Source: Chloroflexota bacterium
GTDB taxonomy: Bacteria > Chloroflexota > Anaerolineae > Aggregatilineales > Ch27
Assembly (NCBI GenBank): GCA_019873685.1
Contig: JAIOAT010000016.1
Coordinates: 1 to 64,000 of the forward strand
Direction: 5' to 3'
Length of the DNA: 64,000 nucleotides
The notes under the pieces: model-generated
Databases searched by the model: none
The model's input: the letters and a program-made list of their open reading frames with translations, nothing else
What the model was told of the DNA's origin: nothing
Position numbers and translations under genes: made by a program
Shown here: piece after piece, positions 40,607 to 49,389 of the stretch
How the letters are laid out: each line of letters opens with the position of its first letter
Position numbering within the stretch: the stretch's first letter is position 1

Positions 40607-41518
40607 CTAGGAAACGCCCATCAGGGCCAGCAGCAGGCTGAGCGTGACAATACTGGCGACCGTGCTGAGGAGGATGGACGCCGCCACAAAATCGCCATCG
40701 GCGTCGAACTGGATCGCCAGTGCGCTGGTCATCACGGCGGTGGGCATGGCTGATTCCACGATCACGACGTCCCGCGTCAGGCCGCCGATCCCGAGGACGA
40801 GCGCCAGCCCGGCGGCTACCAGCGGGGAGATGACCAGCCGCATCCCGGCAGAGAATAGCACTGGCCGGATCTGGCCGCGCAACGAGGCCCGCGCCAGTTG
40901 TATCCCCAGCAGCACCAGCATACCCGGTACTGCCGCACCGCCCAGCAGATCGGTCACCCGCTGTAATGGCAGCGGCAGCCTCGTCCCGGTGAAGTTCAGC
41001 GCCAGGCCGATGACCAGGCAGTAGACCATCGGCAGCTTGAACACGTTGAGCAATGCCTGGCGGGCGGAGGCTGTCCCCCGCGAGGCCAGGAAGACGCCGT
41101 AAGTGTTGGCGACCACCGCCGAGGCCACGTAGTAGACGGTCGCCCGTTCCATCCCGGGACGGCCAAAAGCGAATTCGTTGAGCGGGATGCCGTAGTTGCC
41201 GGCGTTGATCAGGACGATGGTCATCACAAAGGCGCTCTCCAGCCGTCGGTCATAGCCCAGCAACCGCGCCAGCCCGAAGCCCAGCGCCGACATCACCACT
41301 GTCAGCCCCAGCATCACCCCGAAAATCTGCACCAGTTCCTCCGGCAGCAGGGTGGTGTTGGCCATCGATCCCAGCACCAGCAGCGGCGAGAACAGGTAGA
41401 CAATCAGCGTGGAGATGGTGCGTGGCTCCAGCGGGAAATAGCGTGAGGTCAGCGCCGAGAGCAGGATGATAAGGAAGATCGGGCTGATCACATTGTAGGC
41501 GACACTGAGGACGGTCAT
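40607..41518 (-). CDS. AEC family transporter (auxin efflux carrier type)
   Basis: ATG 41518 (MTVLSVAYNVISPIFLII) with GGGAG upstream gives 303 residues; the track's 41632 start adds a non-hydrophobic stretch. About 10 membrane helices are arranged in two inverted halves. The first half has INAGNYGIPLNEFAFG, the AEC 'N-x-G-x-x-P' crossover, and the second has VIVESAMPTAVMTSALAIQFD, its counterpart. Members export or import carboxylates such as malate or malonate. The substrate is unknown. Confidence 0.87.
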   Translation of the reverse strand: MTVLSVAYNVISPIFLIILLSALTSRYFPLEPRTISTLIVYLFSPLLVLGSMANTTLLPEELVQIFGVMLGLTVVMSALGFGLARLLGYDRRLESAFVMTIVLINAGNYGIPLNEFAFGRPGMERATVYYVASAVVANTYGVFLASRGTASARQALLNVFKLPMVYCLVIGLALNFTGTRLPLPLQRVTDLLGGAAVPGMLVLLGIQLARASLRGQIRPVLFSAGMRLVISPLVAAGLALVLGIGGLTRDVVIVESAMPTAVMTSALAIQFDADGDFVAASILLSTVASIVTLSLLLALMGVS

Positions 41519-41562
41519 CGAAGGTGGAACTCCCCGGCTACGGGCAGGCGCAACAGCCGACG

Positions 41563-41568
41563 ATGATA
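41563..41568 (-). promoter_or_regulatory. Extended -10 of the AEC gene
   Basis: TGGTATCATC on the minus strand (TGn plus TATCAT), 44 bases before ATG 41518. Confidence 0.45.
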
Positions 41569-41655
41569 CCACGCCCGCCCGGATTGCGGAGAGGTTGCCG
41601 CTGGTCGCTCCTCGCCGGGGGGCGGTGGACACGAAGCAAGCTGGCGGCGCGCATG

Positions 41656-41685
41656 AGGGCCAGCCCTCTGGGTGCGGCTGGCCCT
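41656..41685 (-). terminator. Hairpin after the ADP-ribosylglycohydrolase-like gene
   Basis: AGGGCCAGCC and GGCTGGCCCT form a perfect 10-bp stem with a 10-base loop, starting 27 bases beyond the stop. The minus-strand tail (CATGCGC) has no U-run, so strength is uncertain. Confidence 0.5.
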
Positions 41686-41712
41686 TCTACTTCACTTACA
41701 CAGAGGGAAACC

Positions 41713-43512
41713 TCACGGCGCTTTGGCCAGCGCATCCAGCTCCATGACGGTCACTTTTGCGAAGACGCCACCGGCGGTCCCGGTTACCCGGATTCCAGTC
41801 GCCATAACAGGCTCAGGCAGGACGAAGTCGATCATCTGGAGCGGGATGTTTGGGTCGGGGTCCGCCGACTGGAACGTACCCTCCGGGACAGGTTGCCACG
41901 CGCCGTCAATCTGAATCTCAGCGGCAATGGTGGTGAAACCGCTGTCGCCACCCTCGATAAAGCGAATTGTGCTTACCTCAACCGGCCGATCGTAAGTCAC
42001 CGCAAGAGTGACTACGCCGTTCTCAGGGCTTGCCGAGTAGACGCGCGGTGGCCGCATGATCTCGCGCCCGGAAAAGTCAAGCTCGACGCCGTCAGCAAAG
42101 GCGCGTGTCTGGGCGGTCGAGCGCTCCCCGATGGCGCTGGCCTCAACATTCCCCCCTGCCAGACGTACCTGGTTATTGGCGCTGCGCTGATAGAGTTGCA
42201 CCAGTGGATTCAGGCTGAGCGGATCGGCCTCCGGCATCGGCGGCAGCGTCCAGGCATCACCGTCGGCGTTGCCCCCGGCTTCAACAATGGCCCGTTCGAC
42301 GTAGGGCAACATACGTTCGGCCAGCAGGGCGAAAGTGTCTTCGGCAGCAGGATCGTCGGGGAGATAGTCGGGCAGAGTCGGGCGGGTGCGGTGGATGCTG
42401 TAACGGTCGGAAAGGACTACCTCAGGGAACTCAGCGGCCAGGGCGTCGTAGCCGAGCAACAAGCCCAGCAGGCCGCCCATCGTTGCCGTGCCGTTATCGG
42501 AATCCCAGCCGGAAAGCGTGCCGATTTGCACCGTTCGGCTGTAATCGCCTTCACCATAGAGCAAGGCCATCAGGCCGGTGGCGAAGTTCACGGATGACTC
42601 CAGCCATCCGCGATAGACGAACCCGTTATCCCGTGCCTTGTCGTGATACCGTTCGTAAATGAGATCACGGGTTCGTTCCCAGTCGTCCACGTTGGGATTG
42701 GCCAGGTAATCCGCCAGCACCACATCCACCACATCGGCGGCTTTGGACGTGTCCGGCAGGTACTGGCGGGCCTGCTCAACCAGCCAGAGGATCTGTTCGC
42801 GGCGGGTCTGCTGCGGATCGACCTGCGTCGCCAGCGCGTAGAGCAGGATGTGGAACTGGGCGGCGTGGGCGCTATAGCCGCCGGCGATGGTGCGAATGGG
42901 CAGATCGGCCAGTTGCAGGGCCTGCACCGGCATGCCCGGGGCCAGAGCGCCGAAGACTTCGGTCACCAGCTGGGCGGTGTTCATCAGGTAGGTATCGTTG
43001 ACCGGCCCCATGCCGGTCACTGGCGGCAGCGCGCCCCATTGCATCCATTGACGCTCCGGCGTCTCCCCCCAGATCGCGTCGTTGACGTGCTGCACCCAGC
43101 CCGTCGCGATCTGCTCCGGCGACAGCAGCAGGGTGTCATGCTCCTGGATCAGGTGCATGTACAGATACTCGATGTCGGTGTCATCGTCGGCCAGCCAGGG
43201 GTCCTGGAAGACAAAATCAATAGAACCCTGTCCCAGATCACGTCCCCAGTCGTCGTCGGTATAGAACGGCGGACCCTGTCTGTCGCCTTCCGTCATCAGG
43301 CCGGTCCAGTTGGCGATGGTCTGGCCCAGCCACATGGCCCGCAGACGGTCAGCGTAGTCGGCCCGGCTGAGCTGCCGTGACGTTGCCGATGCGCGGGCTG
43401 AAGCGCTCCTTACCGGTCGGGGGCCAACCGTGACACCCACCATACACACCAGGAGTACGAGGAGAACGGCAAAGCGCAGTCCACGCAATGCTGACACACG
43501 GTTAGCGGTCAT
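41713..43512 (-). CDS. Secreted ADP-ribosylglycohydrolase-fold protein
   Basis: The 599-residue protein has a signal peptide (hydrophobic LRFAVLLVLLVCMVGVTVG, residues 11-29). The ADP-ribosyl-GH domain (about 50-430) opens DRLRAMWLGQTIANWTG. WLADDDTDIEYLYMH holds the magnesium-binding Asp cluster, and GWDSDNGTATMGGLLGLLLGYDAL is the second GxDxDT/N metal motif. A C-terminal beta-sandwich (about 460-599), ending in VRVTGTAGGVFAKVTVMELDAL, resembles a discoidin/F5/8C carbohydrate-binding domain. Export of this fold is uncommon, and an extracellular glycan or nucleoside substrate is more likely than ADP-ribosylated protein. It is divergent from the SH3 protein gene. Confidence 0.85.
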   Translation of the reverse strand: MTANRVSALRGLRFAVLLVLLVCMVGVTVGPRPVRSASARASATSRQLSRADYADRLRAMWLGQTIANWTGLMTEGDRQGPPFYTDDDWGRDLGQGSIDFVFQDPWLADDDTDIEYLYMHLIQEHDTLLLSPEQIATGWVQHVNDAIWGETPERQWMQWGALPPVTGMGPVNDTYLMNTAQLVTEVFGALAPGMPVQALQLADLPIRTIAGGYSAHAAQFHILLYALATQVDPQQTRREQILWLVEQARQYLPDTSKAADVVDVVLADYLANPNVDDWERTRDLIYERYHDKARDNGFVYRGWLESSVNFATGLMALLYGEGDYSRTVQIGTLSGWDSDNGTATMGGLLGLLLGYDALAAEFPEVVLSDRYSIHRTRPTLPDYLPDDPAAEDTFALLAERMLPYVERAIVEAGGNADGDAWTLPPMPEADPLSLNPLVQLYQRSANNQVRLAGGNVEASAIGERSTAQTRAFADGVELDFSGREIMRPPRVYSASPENGVVTLAVTYDRPVEVSTIRFIEGGDSGFTTIAAEIQIDGAWQPVPEGTFQSADPDPNIPLQMIDFVLPEPVMATGIRVTGTAGGVFAKVTVMELDALAKAP

Positions 43513-43718
43513 TGTTCACATCCCTGTAGCCCATGAAGTAACGGCAGGCAGCTGGCGGTATAGCTCAGTCGCTGCCATAGTTCTGCCTGATGACAAGACT
43601 CTGGCACGGGCAGTGCCCCGGGCGCAAGTGATTGGCGCAGAGAAGGAACTTCCGGTGCCGGGAGGGCGAATTGGCTGACCCGGTAACATTATCAAATGAA
43701 TGAACCACTCCTGTTCGG

Positions 43719-43780
43719 TGACCTGGTCTTGCCTCCCGACCCCTCTCTTACCTCTGGACTCTTACCACCCGCCTCTCTTC
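43719..43780. repeat. Degenerate pyrimidine-rich intergenic repeat copy
   Basis: GGTCTTGCCTCCCGACCCC...ACCTCTGGACTC...CCGCCTCTCTTC belongs to the 630-747 family, here in a divergent intergenic gap. Bases 43513-43718 of the same gap hold no recognisable gene. Confidence 0.45.
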
Positions 43781-43811
43781 TGCGGGCGATCGAGCGCCGG
43801 GCAGACCGTGC

Positions 43812-43817
43812 TATACT
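43812..43817 (+). promoter_or_regulatory. Extended -10 of the secreted SH3 protein gene
   Basis: TGCTATACTC (TGn plus TATACT), 40 bases before ATG 43858. Confidence 0.55.
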
Positions 43818-43857
43818 CAAAGCATCCCACTGAAAAATGAGGCTGCGGAGGCAAGGT

Positions 43858-45186
43858 ATGAGGTCTGCGGCGCGCTGGATCGGGCCGGCGGTCACGATAG
43901 CCGTGCTGGCGACGACGCTGCTGCCAGCGCTGGCCCAGAGCGGTCCTCTGCAATCCTATATCGCTGAGGACGGCTCCTTCTGGTTTAGCTACCCCCGTAG
44001 CTGGCAACTGGAGACCCACGACAGCCTGATCTATGTCTACAACAACCGCGTGACGGTGTCCGTTGTCGGCCCCGGTATGCTGGAGAAGCTCGGCCTGGGC
44101 GGTTACACCGATCCCGCTGAACTGGTTCAGGCGGTGGCTCAGCGGCTGGGCGTTCGCAGCAGCGAGCTGGTGCGCAGCACCGAGAACGGCCGCCCGGCAG
44201 CGCGGCTCAACTTCGACGATCCGGCGGGCTACCCCGCGTTTTTGCTGGCTCTGCTGCTGCGCGACAACCGGCTGGGGCTGGTGGATGTGCGTTTCACCGG
44301 CGGCTACCGCCCGCTGAACGAGCAACATGCCCTGCGCATCGCCCGTTCGCTGGAAGTCCCATCTGGTCCCCCGGCCCGTCTTGTCCACTACGCCGGTCCC
44401 TGGCAGCAAACGGTGGCCGAACTGGAAGCCGCCGGCGCGATCCCGGCTGGTGGACGTCTGCTCTTCCTGTCCAGTGCGCCTTATACCGTTGGGCAGGCGG
44501 CGGACGCCTCCTACGTACCGCTGGGTAATCCCCGCCCTGCGCAGGATGTCATTGTGGCTGGCGAGTTGCGTTTTGTCCCGGTGGAAGAGGGCGGCTATCA
44601 GGCGTGCTTTCTGGGGGCGCGCCTCACCTACCACGCTGGCGAGGCCGTCGTCCGGGCGTACCTGGAAGCAGGCCTCAACAGCGTCAGCCAGGTTTATTAC
44701 ATCGATAGCACCGGCGATCCTGCCACTTCACAGTCCGCCGTGCAGCCCCTGCTCCTGGGGGAAAGTCCGCATCACCTGCTGCTGCTGGCGCTGGGCGACC
44801 GCCTGGCGGTTTACCTGGATGGGCAACGGATCTTCGCGGGGGTGTCCGTGGAAGTGCGGACGGGCATTGCCGGGCTGGGGGTGATCACGTCCGCCCCGGC
44901 GACGCGCTGCGAGGGGCAGAACCTGTGGGTGTACGAGGTCACCGGCGTGACGAGCAGCAGTTGCACGGTAACAGCGGCCAGCGCCAGGGTTAACCGTCGC
45001 CAGACTCCTGCCACAGGCGGGTCGGTTGCTGGCTGGCTGACGCGGGGCGAAACCCGGTCCGTCACCGGCCAGATGACCGATGCGCTGGACTACGTATGGT
45101 GGCAACTGGATGATGGCACATGGGTGCGCAGCGATGTAGTGATCGAGCAGGGCGACTGTACCGCTGTGCCGGTGGTCGTCCCCTGA
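43858..45186 (+). CDS. Secreted protein of unknown function with C-terminal SH3-like domain
   Basis: ATG 43858 follows GGAGGCAAGGT and opens a signal peptide ending LLPALAQS; the track start is 7 codons earlier. The mature N-terminal region (YIAEDGSFWFSYPRSWQLETHD, then EKLGLGGYTDPAELVQAVAQ) resembles PsbP/DUF1795-type domains, and the middle (about 190-360) is not recognised. The C-terminus (ASARVNRRQTPATGGSVAGWLTRGETRSVTGQ...WWQLDDGTWVRSDVV) is a bacterial SH3 repeat, usually a cell-wall or ligand-binding module. 442 residues in all. It converges on the PhoR-like kinase gene. Confidence 0.75.
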   Translation: MRSAARWIGPAVTIAVLATTLLPALAQSGPLQSYIAEDGSFWFSYPRSWQLETHDSLIYVYNNRVTVSVVGPGMLEKLGLGGYTDPAELVQAVAQRLGVRSSELVRSTENGRPAARLNFDDPAGYPAFLLALLLRDNRLGLVDVRFTGGYRPLNEQHALRIARSLEVPSGPPARLVHYAGPWQQTVAELEAAGAIPAGGRLLFLSSAPYTVGQAADASYVPLGNPRPAQDVIVAGELRFVPVEEGGYQACFLGARLTYHAGEAVVRAYLEAGLNSVSQVYYIDSTGDPATSQSAVQPLLLGESPHHLLLLALGDRLAVYLDGQRIFAGVSVEVRTGIAGLGVITSAPATRCEGQNLWVYEVTGVTSSSCTVTAASARVNRRQTPATGGSVAGWLTRGETRSVTGQMTDALDYVWWQLDDGTWVRSDVVIEQGDCTAVPVVVP

Positions 45187-45208
45187 GCCGCCGCGTGATC
45201 CGCGCTGC

Positions 45209-46252
45209 TCAGTCCGCGTCCGGTCCTTCCGCGGCCAGCAGGGTGAAGCAGAACCTGGCCCCGCCCAGGTCGTCGCTGCCTTCAACCCAGATACGGCCCT
45301 GGTGAGCCTCAACAATGTGGCGGGCGATGGACAGGCCCAGGCCGCTACCCCGCCGCTCGCTGCGCGCTTCGTCCAGCTGGTAGAAGCGCTCAAATACGCG
45401 GTCGCGTTCCTCCGGCGGGATGCCGGGGCCGCTATCTTCGATGGTGACGGTCACCGTGTCGTGATCGGCGTCCGGCGTCGCGACGATGCGGATCGTGCCC
45501 TTCTTGGGCGTGACCTTCAATGCATTGTGGATCAGGTTAGTGAGCACGCGCCCGATCTGGCCGGGGTCGACCAGGACGTAGAGGTCTTTCGGCACGTGCT
45601 TGCTCATCTTGATGCTGCGTTGTTCGATCTGCTCATCCAGATGCTCAACGGCTTCGTCCACCAGGATGTGCAGCGGCATCTCGATCAGCTTCATGATCGC
45701 CTGGCCGGATTCGATCATCGACAGGTCGTGCATCCCGTCCACGATGCGCTGCAGGGTATCCAGTTCCCGTCCGATCTTGCGCAGCATTTTCTCCTGCTGC
45801 TTGTGGGAAACCTGCTGCCGGCTGAGTGTGTCGCGCAGCAGGCGGATGGCGGAGATGGGCGTGCGCAACTCGTGGGAGATGTTGGCCACCATATCGCGGC
45901 GGGCGCGGTTGAGCCGCAGCAGCTGGGTGATGTCCTCCAGCGCCAGCGCATAGTAGACCCGCTGCCCGACCGTGAAACGGTTGCAGCGAGCGCGGTAGGT
46001 ACGCTGGCCGATGGCAAACTGGCTCTCCGGGCACGAAGGCATCTGATCGGCGCATTCCAGCAGTTCCTGCAACTCCGGGCCGTCGATCAGAGCCTCAATG
46101 GTCATCCCCATCCCGTCTTCCAGTGCGGGGAACGCCTCGCGGGCGGCTTCGTTGGCAGCCAGTACACGCCGATCCTCGCTCAGCAGGATCAGCGGTTCAA
46201 AGGCGGCATCGACCAGAAAGGCAAGCTGCGGGTTGGGGTCCATAGGCTGCAT
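45209..46252 (-). CDS. PhoR-like histidine kinase, soluble (PAS-HisKA-HATPase)
   Basis: The 347-residue protein has an N-terminal PAS domain (about 8-108; FEPLILLSEDRRVLAANEAAREAF), HisKA with H127 in ISHELRTPISAIRLL, and HATPase_c with an N-box (LTNLIHNALKVTPKKGTI), G1 (EDSGPGIPPEERDRVFERFYQ) and G2 (GSGLGLSIARHIVEAH). No membrane helix is present, unlike classical PhoR, so the signal is probably cytoplasmic or comes through a partner. Its ATG shares a base with the regulator's TAA stop (TAATG), so the two are translated as a coupled pair. Confidence 0.93.
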   Translation of the reverse strand: MQPMDPNPQLAFLVDAAFEPLILLSEDRRVLAANEAAREAFPALEDGMGMTIEALIDGPELQELLECADQMPSCPESQFAIGQRTYRARCNRFTVGQRVYYALALEDITQLLRLNRARRDMVANISHELRTPISAIRLLRDTLSRQQVSHKQQEKMLRKIGRELDTLQRIVDGMHDLSMIESGQAIMKLIEMPLHILVDEAVEHLDEQIEQRSIKMSKHVPKDLYVLVDPGQIGRVLTNLIHNALKVTPKKGTIRIVATPDADHDTVTVTIEDSGPGIPPEERDRVFERFYQLDEARSERRGSGLGLSIARHIVEAHQGRIWVEGSDDLGGARFCFTLLAAEGPDAD

Positions 46253-46938
46253 TAGCCCTCAAAGCGGTAGCCAATGCCGCGCACCGTGACAATGCGCGTC
46301 GGGTTGGAGGGGTCCTGCTCGATCTTCTTGCGCAGCCAGCGGATGTGCACGTCAACCGTCCGCCGGTCGCCAAAGTAGTCATACCCCCAGACTTTGGAGA
46401 GCAGCAGGTCGCGGGAAAGCACGGCGTTGCGGTTGCGCATCAGCTCGGCCAGCAGGTCGTATTCCTTCTGGCTGAGCTTCAGCTCGACGTCATTCAGGTA
46501 GGCGTGGCGACCGGTCAGGTCCAGGCGCAGATCGCCAGCGACCAGTTCGTCCTGGGTCGCCGGGCGGGTAGGAGCGCGGCGCATGATCGCCCGGATGCGG
46601 GCCAGCAATTCACCCAGCCCGAAGGGCTTGACCACGTAATCGTCCGCCCCGCTTTCCAGGCCGACGATCTTGTCCACCTCACTGCTGCGGGCGGTGAGCA
46701 TGATGATCGGGATGTGCGAGGTGGTCGGTTCCCGGCGGATCATGCGGCACAGGCTCAGCCCGTCCAGGCGCGGCAACATCACGTCCAGGATGATCAGGTC
46801 GGGGGGCTTGGCCACGATCTTCTGGTAAGCCGTTTCGCCATCCGCTACCGTGGTGACCTTGTGCCCCTCCTGGGTCAGGTTTTCGGCCAGCGTCTCCGCC
46901 AGCACCCGGTCGTCCTCAACAACAACGATTTTGGCCAT
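46252..46938 (-). CDS. OmpR/PhoB-family response regulator
   Basis: The 228-residue protein has a receiver domain with ED at residues 8-9, D52 in LIILDVMLPRLDG and K in DYVVKPFGLGEL, and a winged-helix output (LTGRHAYLNDVELKLSQKEYDLLAELMRNRNAVLSRDLLLSKVWGYDYFGDRRTVDVHIRWLRKKIE...) typical of PhoB-like DNA-binding regulators. The transcription order is regulator then kinase. The genes it controls are not evident; I see no tandem operator repeat in the window. Confidence 0.96.
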   Translation of the reverse strand: MAKIVVVEDDRVLAETLAENLTQEGHKVTTVADGETAYQKIVAKPPDLIILDVMLPRLDGLSLCRMIRREPTTSHIPIIMLTARSSEVDKIVGLESGADDYVVKPFGLGELLARIRAIMRRAPTRPATQDELVAGDLRLDLTGRHAYLNDVELKLSQKEYDLLAELMRNRNAVLSRDLLLSKVWGYDYFGDRRTVDVHIRWLRKKIEQDPSNPTRIVTVRGIGYRFEG

Positions 46939-47045
46939 CGATCGGTGTCACTCCTGCTCCAGCGGCGTGACCCGCCGCCTCAACGCATGGGCCGGCAGCC
47001 TCCCCTCCGTAGACAGGCGGAGACCCGGCAACAGGCCCATCCCTG

Positions 47046-47051
47046 ATCATA
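47046..47051 (-). promoter_or_regulatory. Extended -10 of the regulator-kinase operon
   Basis: TGCTATGATC on the minus strand, 107 bases before the ATG at 46938. The leader shows no clear structure. Confidence 0.45.
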
Positions 47052-47130
47052 GCAGACCCGGTCAAAAGGGGGTCATTAAGGTCTGGTAAAGCCGCACGAT
47101 CACACTTAACAACCCGAAAGGCCGGATTGA

Positions 47131-47649
47131 TCAGCGGTGAGCCGCCCGCTCTTCCCATTGCAGGTAGCGCCGGGCCAGGTACAGGGCGGCGATCACACGG
47201 GCGTCGCTGAGTCGCCCGGCGGCGATCAACCCTTCAAAGCTCGCCAGCGGATGGGCTGCCACGCCGATCGGGTAATCTTCATCGCCCACCAGGCGAGCGG
47301 GCTGCAGGTCGCGAGCCAGGTAGATATGACAGGCCGCCGTCAGGTACTTGCTCCAGGGGTGTATCGTCGCCAGGAAGTCCAGCCGCCCGGCCCGGTAGCC
47401 AATCTCTTCCTGCAACTCGCGGTTGGCCGTCTCCAGGGAAAACTCACCGGCGGCTACTTCCCCGCCCGGCAGGATCAGGACATCGCGGCCCAGGGCGGGG
47501 GACGGCTCAATGGTCAGCAGCACGCGCCGGTCGGTAGCCAGGGGCACGAGCAGCGCCTCATCACCGGCCCTGATCACGGCCACATCTTTGCCGCCGTGTT
47601 TGCGTTCGACCAGCGCCAGCCATTGATCCCCGCAGATGACCCGTTCCAT
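47131..47649 (-). CDS. Nudix hydrolase (ADP-ribose pyrophosphatase-like)
   Basis: The 172-residue protein has a perfect Nudix box, GGEVAAGEFSLETANRELQEEIGY (Gx5Ex7REUxEExGU), with a preceding hydrophobic strand (DVLILPGG). A proline or tyrosine 16-20 residues after the box often indicates the substrate; here the segment is LATIHPWSKYLTAACHIYLA, closest to NudF-type ADP-ribose hydrolases, whose E-x-x-H/P arrangement supports NDP-sugars. It stands alone, divergent from the repeat-protein gene. Confidence 0.9.
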   Translation of the reverse strand: MERVICGDQWLALVERKHGGKDVAVIRAGDEALLVPLATDRRVLLTIEPSPALGRDVLILPGGEVAAGEFSLETANRELQEEIGYRAGRLDFLATIHPWSKYLTAACHIYLARDLQPARLVGDEDYPIGVAAHPLASFEGLIAAGRLSDARVIAALYLARRYLQWEERAAHR

Positions 47650-47689
47650 GGCGTCTCTTCGCCGTTCAGCCTACCGCTGCGCTGCCCGC

Positions 47690-47695
47690 ATTATA
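47690..47695 (-). promoter_or_regulatory. Extended -10 of the Nudix gene
   Basis: TGCTATAATG on the minus strand, perfect TATAAT with TGn, 40 bases before the ATG at 47649. Confidence 0.6.
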
Positions 47696-47740
47696 GCATC
47701 GAACGCTATGGCAGGACGGCGTTGCCCGCCGCGCCGCTGG

Positions 47741-47746
47741 TATAAT
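47741..47746 (+). promoter_or_regulatory. Extended -10 of the repeat membrane-protein gene
   Basis: TGGTATAATAC, perfect TATAAT with TGn, 36 bases before ATG 47783 and back to back with the Nudix promoter. Confidence 0.6.
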
Positions 47747-47782
47747 ACAGGTAACCATCGGTTGAGCCTGCTGGAGCCTGCC

Positions 47783-49225
47783 ATGACCCGTGCCGGGGAA
47801 AAACCACCTGCCAATCGCCGCCGCACCCTGGCGCAAATCCTGTATACGCTGCGCGTCCTGGTGCTGCTGGCGGCGCTGGGCGTGGTGATCTGGGTTTACA
47901 ACGGCGACGCCTATGTGGTGCTAATGCTGGTGATCTGCGCCGTCGGGGCCTTCATCGCCGGGATCGCACCCGGCCTGGTTCCGGGCGCAGTGCGCCTGAT
48001 GATCACGCTGCCCTTCGCCCTCGGCGCGTTGATCCCGCTGTGGGGCGCGCTGGAGGCAGGACTGCACGGCGATCCCGATCTGGCTTTACACTGGCTGGGC
48101 GTGGCGGTTGCCTACGCGGTGGCCGTCCTGCTGCTGACCCGCCTCCCGGCGCGGATGCGTGGCCCGTTCCTGCCCTGGCTGCCGGAAGGCGCGCTCCACC
48201 AACCTGCCCGCGAAGCGCGCAGCAGCACAAGCAGCCGCAGTCCGGATTACGGCAAGACCAGCAGTTACAGCGCCTCCGCTGGCTATAGCCGGGAAAGCAG
48301 CAGCCGTTCAACCGACTACGGGCGCGAACCAGCCTATGGCTCTGCTTATGGCTCTGGTTCTTCCCGGCAGAACAAGCCCGCCGAAAACGAGAAGAAAGGC
48401 GGCCTGTTCGGGCGGCGGGAGAAGGCCACGCCGGAGCCAAAAGCCGCGCCGCGACCGGCCACGCCCTACGGGCGGGAAGCGACTCCCGTCGAGCGCGAGA
48501 AGAAGGGCGGCCTGTTCGGACGGCGGGAGAAGACCGCGCCGGAGCCGAAAGCCGCGCCGCGACCGGCCACGCCCTACGGGCGGGAAGCGACCCCTGTCGA
48601 GGGGGAGAAGAAAGGCGGCCTGTTCGGGCGGCGGGAGAAGACCGCGCCGGAGCCGAAAGCCGCGCCACGACCGGCCACGCCCTACGGGCGGGAAGCGACC
48701 CCTGCCGAGGGGGAGAAGAAGGGCGGCCTGTTCGGGCGGCGGGAGAAGGCCACGCCGGAACCGAAAGCCGCGCCACGACCGGCCACGCCCTACGGGCGGG
48801 AAGCGATCCCTGCCGAGGGGGAGAAGAAGGGCGGGCTGTTCGGACGGCGGGAGAAGACCGCTCCAGAACCGAAGGCCCCGCCGCAATCCATACCGCCGCA
48901 TAAACGCGATGTGACCGGCCCGTTCACGCCCCCGCCGGAGCGAGCCACCGGGCCGTTCTACAGCTACGCGACGCCGGACGAGGACGCCGAGGAAGCCGGG
49001 ATCGGCGCTTTCAGCTTCGACGCGGAGAACGAAGACGACGCTTTGCTGAGGATGTACGGTTACGGCAAGAAGGTCAGCCGCAGCGAGCTATTCTCCGAAG
49101 ACGAAGAAGCGCTGTTGCGGCGCTCCATGGACGACGAAGACGCCCTCAGCGAAAAAGACCGGGCCACCCGCGAACTGGTAGAGCGCATCCGCGCCCGCTG
49201 GAAGGATCAGTCCTCGCCACGTTGA
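47783..49225 (+). CDS. Membrane protein with tandem 36-residue GLFGRRE repeats
   Basis: ATG 47783 (MTRAGEKPPANRR) replaces the track start, which lies in the Nudix gene. The 480-residue protein has about four membrane helices (residues 20-45, 48-62, 68-90, 98-118), a Ser/Tyr-rich linker (SSTSSRSPDYGKTSSYSAS), then four full copies and one partial copy of a 36-residue unit. The unit starts EKKGGLFGRREK and continues with PEPKAAPRPATPYGRE. An acidic C-terminal region follows (about 390-480, with EDAEEAGIGAFSFDAENEDDALLRMYGYGKKVS). No family is recognised. The cationic, disordered repeats and acidic tail suggest multivalent binding on the cytoplasmic side. Confidence 0.75.
   Translation: MTRAGEKPPANRRRTLAQILYTLRVLVLLAALGVVIWVYNGDAYVVLMLVICAVGAFIAGIAPGLVPGAVRLMITLPFALGALIPLWGALEAGLHGDPDLALHWLGVAVAYAVAVLLLTRLPARMRGPFLPWLPEGALHQPAREARSSTSSRSPDYGKTSSYSASAGYSRESSSRSTDYGREPAYGSAYGSGSSRQNKPAENEKKGGLFGRREKATPEPKAAPRPATPYGREATPVEREKKGGLFGRREKTAPEPKAAPRPATPYGREATPVEGEKKGGLFGRREKTAPEPKAAPRPATPYGREATPAEGEKKGGLFGRREKATPEPKAAPRPATPYGREAIPAEGEKKGGLFGRREKTAPEPKAPPQSIPPHKRDVTGPFTPPPERATGPFYSYATPDEDAEEAGIGAFSFDAENEDDALLRMYGYGKKVSRSELFSEDEEALLRRSMDDEDALSEKDRATRELVERIRARWKDQSSPR
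48389..48820 (+). repeat. Four tandem 108-bp coding repeats
   Basis: Four in-frame 108-bp units (36 codons each) starting GAGAAGAA(A/G)GGCGGCCTGTT, nearly identical at DNA level; a decayed fifth unit follows to about 48880. Variation is mostly in the codon pairs KAT/KTA and VER/VEG/AEG, indicating recent expansion by recombination or slippage. Confidence 0.9.
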
Positions 49226-49389
49226 GGTCATAGTCAGCGATATGGCAGGATCGCCTGGCTGAGAACAGCCGGGTAATTCCCTTTTCCTCAGCTTCCGCCA
49301 CAAATCATCCGTGGAACAGAATGGTAGTACGATAGCATCAAGACCCATGGCGCAGTGAAGCGTTCGGGGACGACATTTGAGGGGGGAGC

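Noticed and set aside
48389-48880. Regular spacing suggesting a CRISPR array
   Set aside because: The units are contiguous in-frame 108-bp coding repeats without spacers, and no cas gene is present.
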